Assembly (NCBI GenBank): GCA_902573565.1
Contig: CACGKI010000004.1
Coordinates: forward strand, 23,624-87,623
Source of the DNA: an uncultured Prochlorococcus sp.
GTDB lineage: Bacteria; Cyanobacteriota; Cyanobacteriia; PCC-6307; Cyanobiaceae
DNA: 64,000 bases
Direction: 5' to 3'
In this document: positions 63,730 to 64,000 of the stretch, piece after piece
Layout of the letters: each line of letters opens with the position of its first letter
Numbering within the stretch: the stretch's first letter is position 1
Notes under the pieces: generated by a model
Seen by the model: only the letters and a program-made list of their open reading frames with translations
Database searches by the model: none
Told to the model about the DNA's origin: nothing
Position numbers and translations under genes: made by a program

Positions 63730-63927
63730 TTGAGTAATTCTGATTTTGATAAAAATGGATTAGACAGCCTTGGAATACATTGGCTTCAATATGCTGCATT
63801 TGCTGTCTCTGGTTTTGCTATATTTACAACTTGGGCATTTTTTTATGATGCAAGATTCCACAATTTTGTAATGAATATTTTTAGGATTATTAACTGCAGT
63901 GGATTCAACTGTAATGGAGCCTTTTGA
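63730..63927 (+). CDS. Hypothetical membrane protein, 65 aa, possibly frameshifted
   Basis: TTG-led frame MSNSDFDKNGLDSLGIHWLQ... with one TM helix (YAAFAVSGFAIFTTWAFF). An ATG at 63715 would be in frame if the following A6 run had one base fewer. Near the end, dropping one T in the T5 run near 63880 would switch the Cys-rich end into LGLLTAVDSTVMEPFEIL. Both hint at frame damage or error. Follows hli and may belong with it. Confidence 0.42.
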   Translation: MSNSDFDKNGLDSLGIHWLQYAAFAVSGFAIFTTWAFFYDARFHNFVMNIFRIINCSGFNCNGAF

Positions 63928-63933
63928 AATTCT

Positions 63934-64000
63934 ATGGCTAATCCAGATCAAAAAACAATGTTAATTGATAATGCCTATGAGGGAATAAAAAACATTTGTC
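63934..64000 (+). CDS. 5' end of a further gene, cut by the window
   Basis: ATG-led frame MANPDQKTMLIDNAYEGIKN... open to the last base. Only 22 codons are visible, so the product cannot be named. Confidence 0.4.
   Translation, partial: MANPDQKTMLIDNAYEGIKNIC

Noticed and set aside
1..64000. tRNA, rRNA, tmRNA, CRISPR array, insertion sequence, integrase or att sites
   Set aside because: Scanned the intergenic regions by eye; no cloverleaf, spaced direct-repeat array or transposase-like frame was found. Small non-coding RNAs could be missed without a covariance search.

Overview
The window is a very AT-rich stretch of a marine picocyanobacterium, almost certainly a high-light Prochlorococcus. 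Evidence for this is chlP, pcyA, petN, ftsH, thf1 (psb29), a sipA-like regulator, an hli gene, the cyanobacterial bifunctional FBPase/SBPase, tight gene packing, many TTG/GTG starts, and runs of tiny lineage-specific ORFs. No tRNA, rRNA, CRISPR array, insertion sequence or integrase was recognised.

Layout. (1) 1-36.4 kb is conserved core. After the 3' end of ilvD, a minus-strand block carries carbon and tetrapyrrole genes: glpX (FBPase/SBPase), hemA, glgC, gnd, pgl, then CIA30 and a hypothetical, with rpe divergent from glpX. Next come ccsA, lptB, typA, a VanY-type peptidase, chlP, glyS and sir, a frameshifted VanX-type dipeptidase, recG, and tsf-rpsB. The rpsB leader contains two perfect interleaved stems. 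These are followed by a glycosyltransferase, an apparent pcyA-devB-devC-devA operon, two M16 peptidase-like genes, ftsH, clpP, thf1 and petN. petN overlaps a previously untracked 46-codon membrane ORF by ATGA. (2) 36.4-42.9 kb is a patchwork of short genes on both strands: small lipoprotein, single-TM and charged proteins, a ribbon-helix-helix protein, DUF2130, and a stand-alone IF-2 N-terminal domain. (3) 42.95-48.7 kb is a compact four-gene DNA repair operon: MBL-fold exonuclease, ATP-dependent DNA ligase, Lhr-type helicase and PdeM-type phosphoesterase. (4) 48.7-49.9 kb holds tiny ORFs and a structured intergenic region. (5) 49.9-55.3 kb is pstS-pstC-pstA-pstB, a cytochrome c6-like gene and a TrkA-type K+ channel. 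(6) 55.3-64 kb is another small-gene region. It contains a DnaA-box-like cluster, a cassette of back-to-back tiny membrane proteins, a minus-strand mini-gene with a perfect Shine-Dalgarno and a rho-independent terminator, an SDR gene, and an hli gene preceded by a palindrome.

How the genes fit together. The first part links Calvin/pentose-phosphate/glycogen flux with the first step of tetrapyrrole synthesis, phytyl-chain reduction and bilin synthesis. The middle adds thylakoid maintenance (FtsH, ClpP, Thf1, PetN) and a self-contained DNA repair module. The pst operon gives high-affinity phosphate uptake; no phoB/phoR is visible beside it. The short-gene regions look like lineage-variable cargo typical of streamlined picocyanobacteria.

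Most worth following up are the pseudoknot-like rpsB leader, the minus-strand mini-gene at 60.37-60.57 kb whose ribosome binding site is complementary to the 16S 3' end, the petN-coupled membrane ORF, the C8-tract frameshift in the VanX-like gene, and the tiny membrane-protein cassette.
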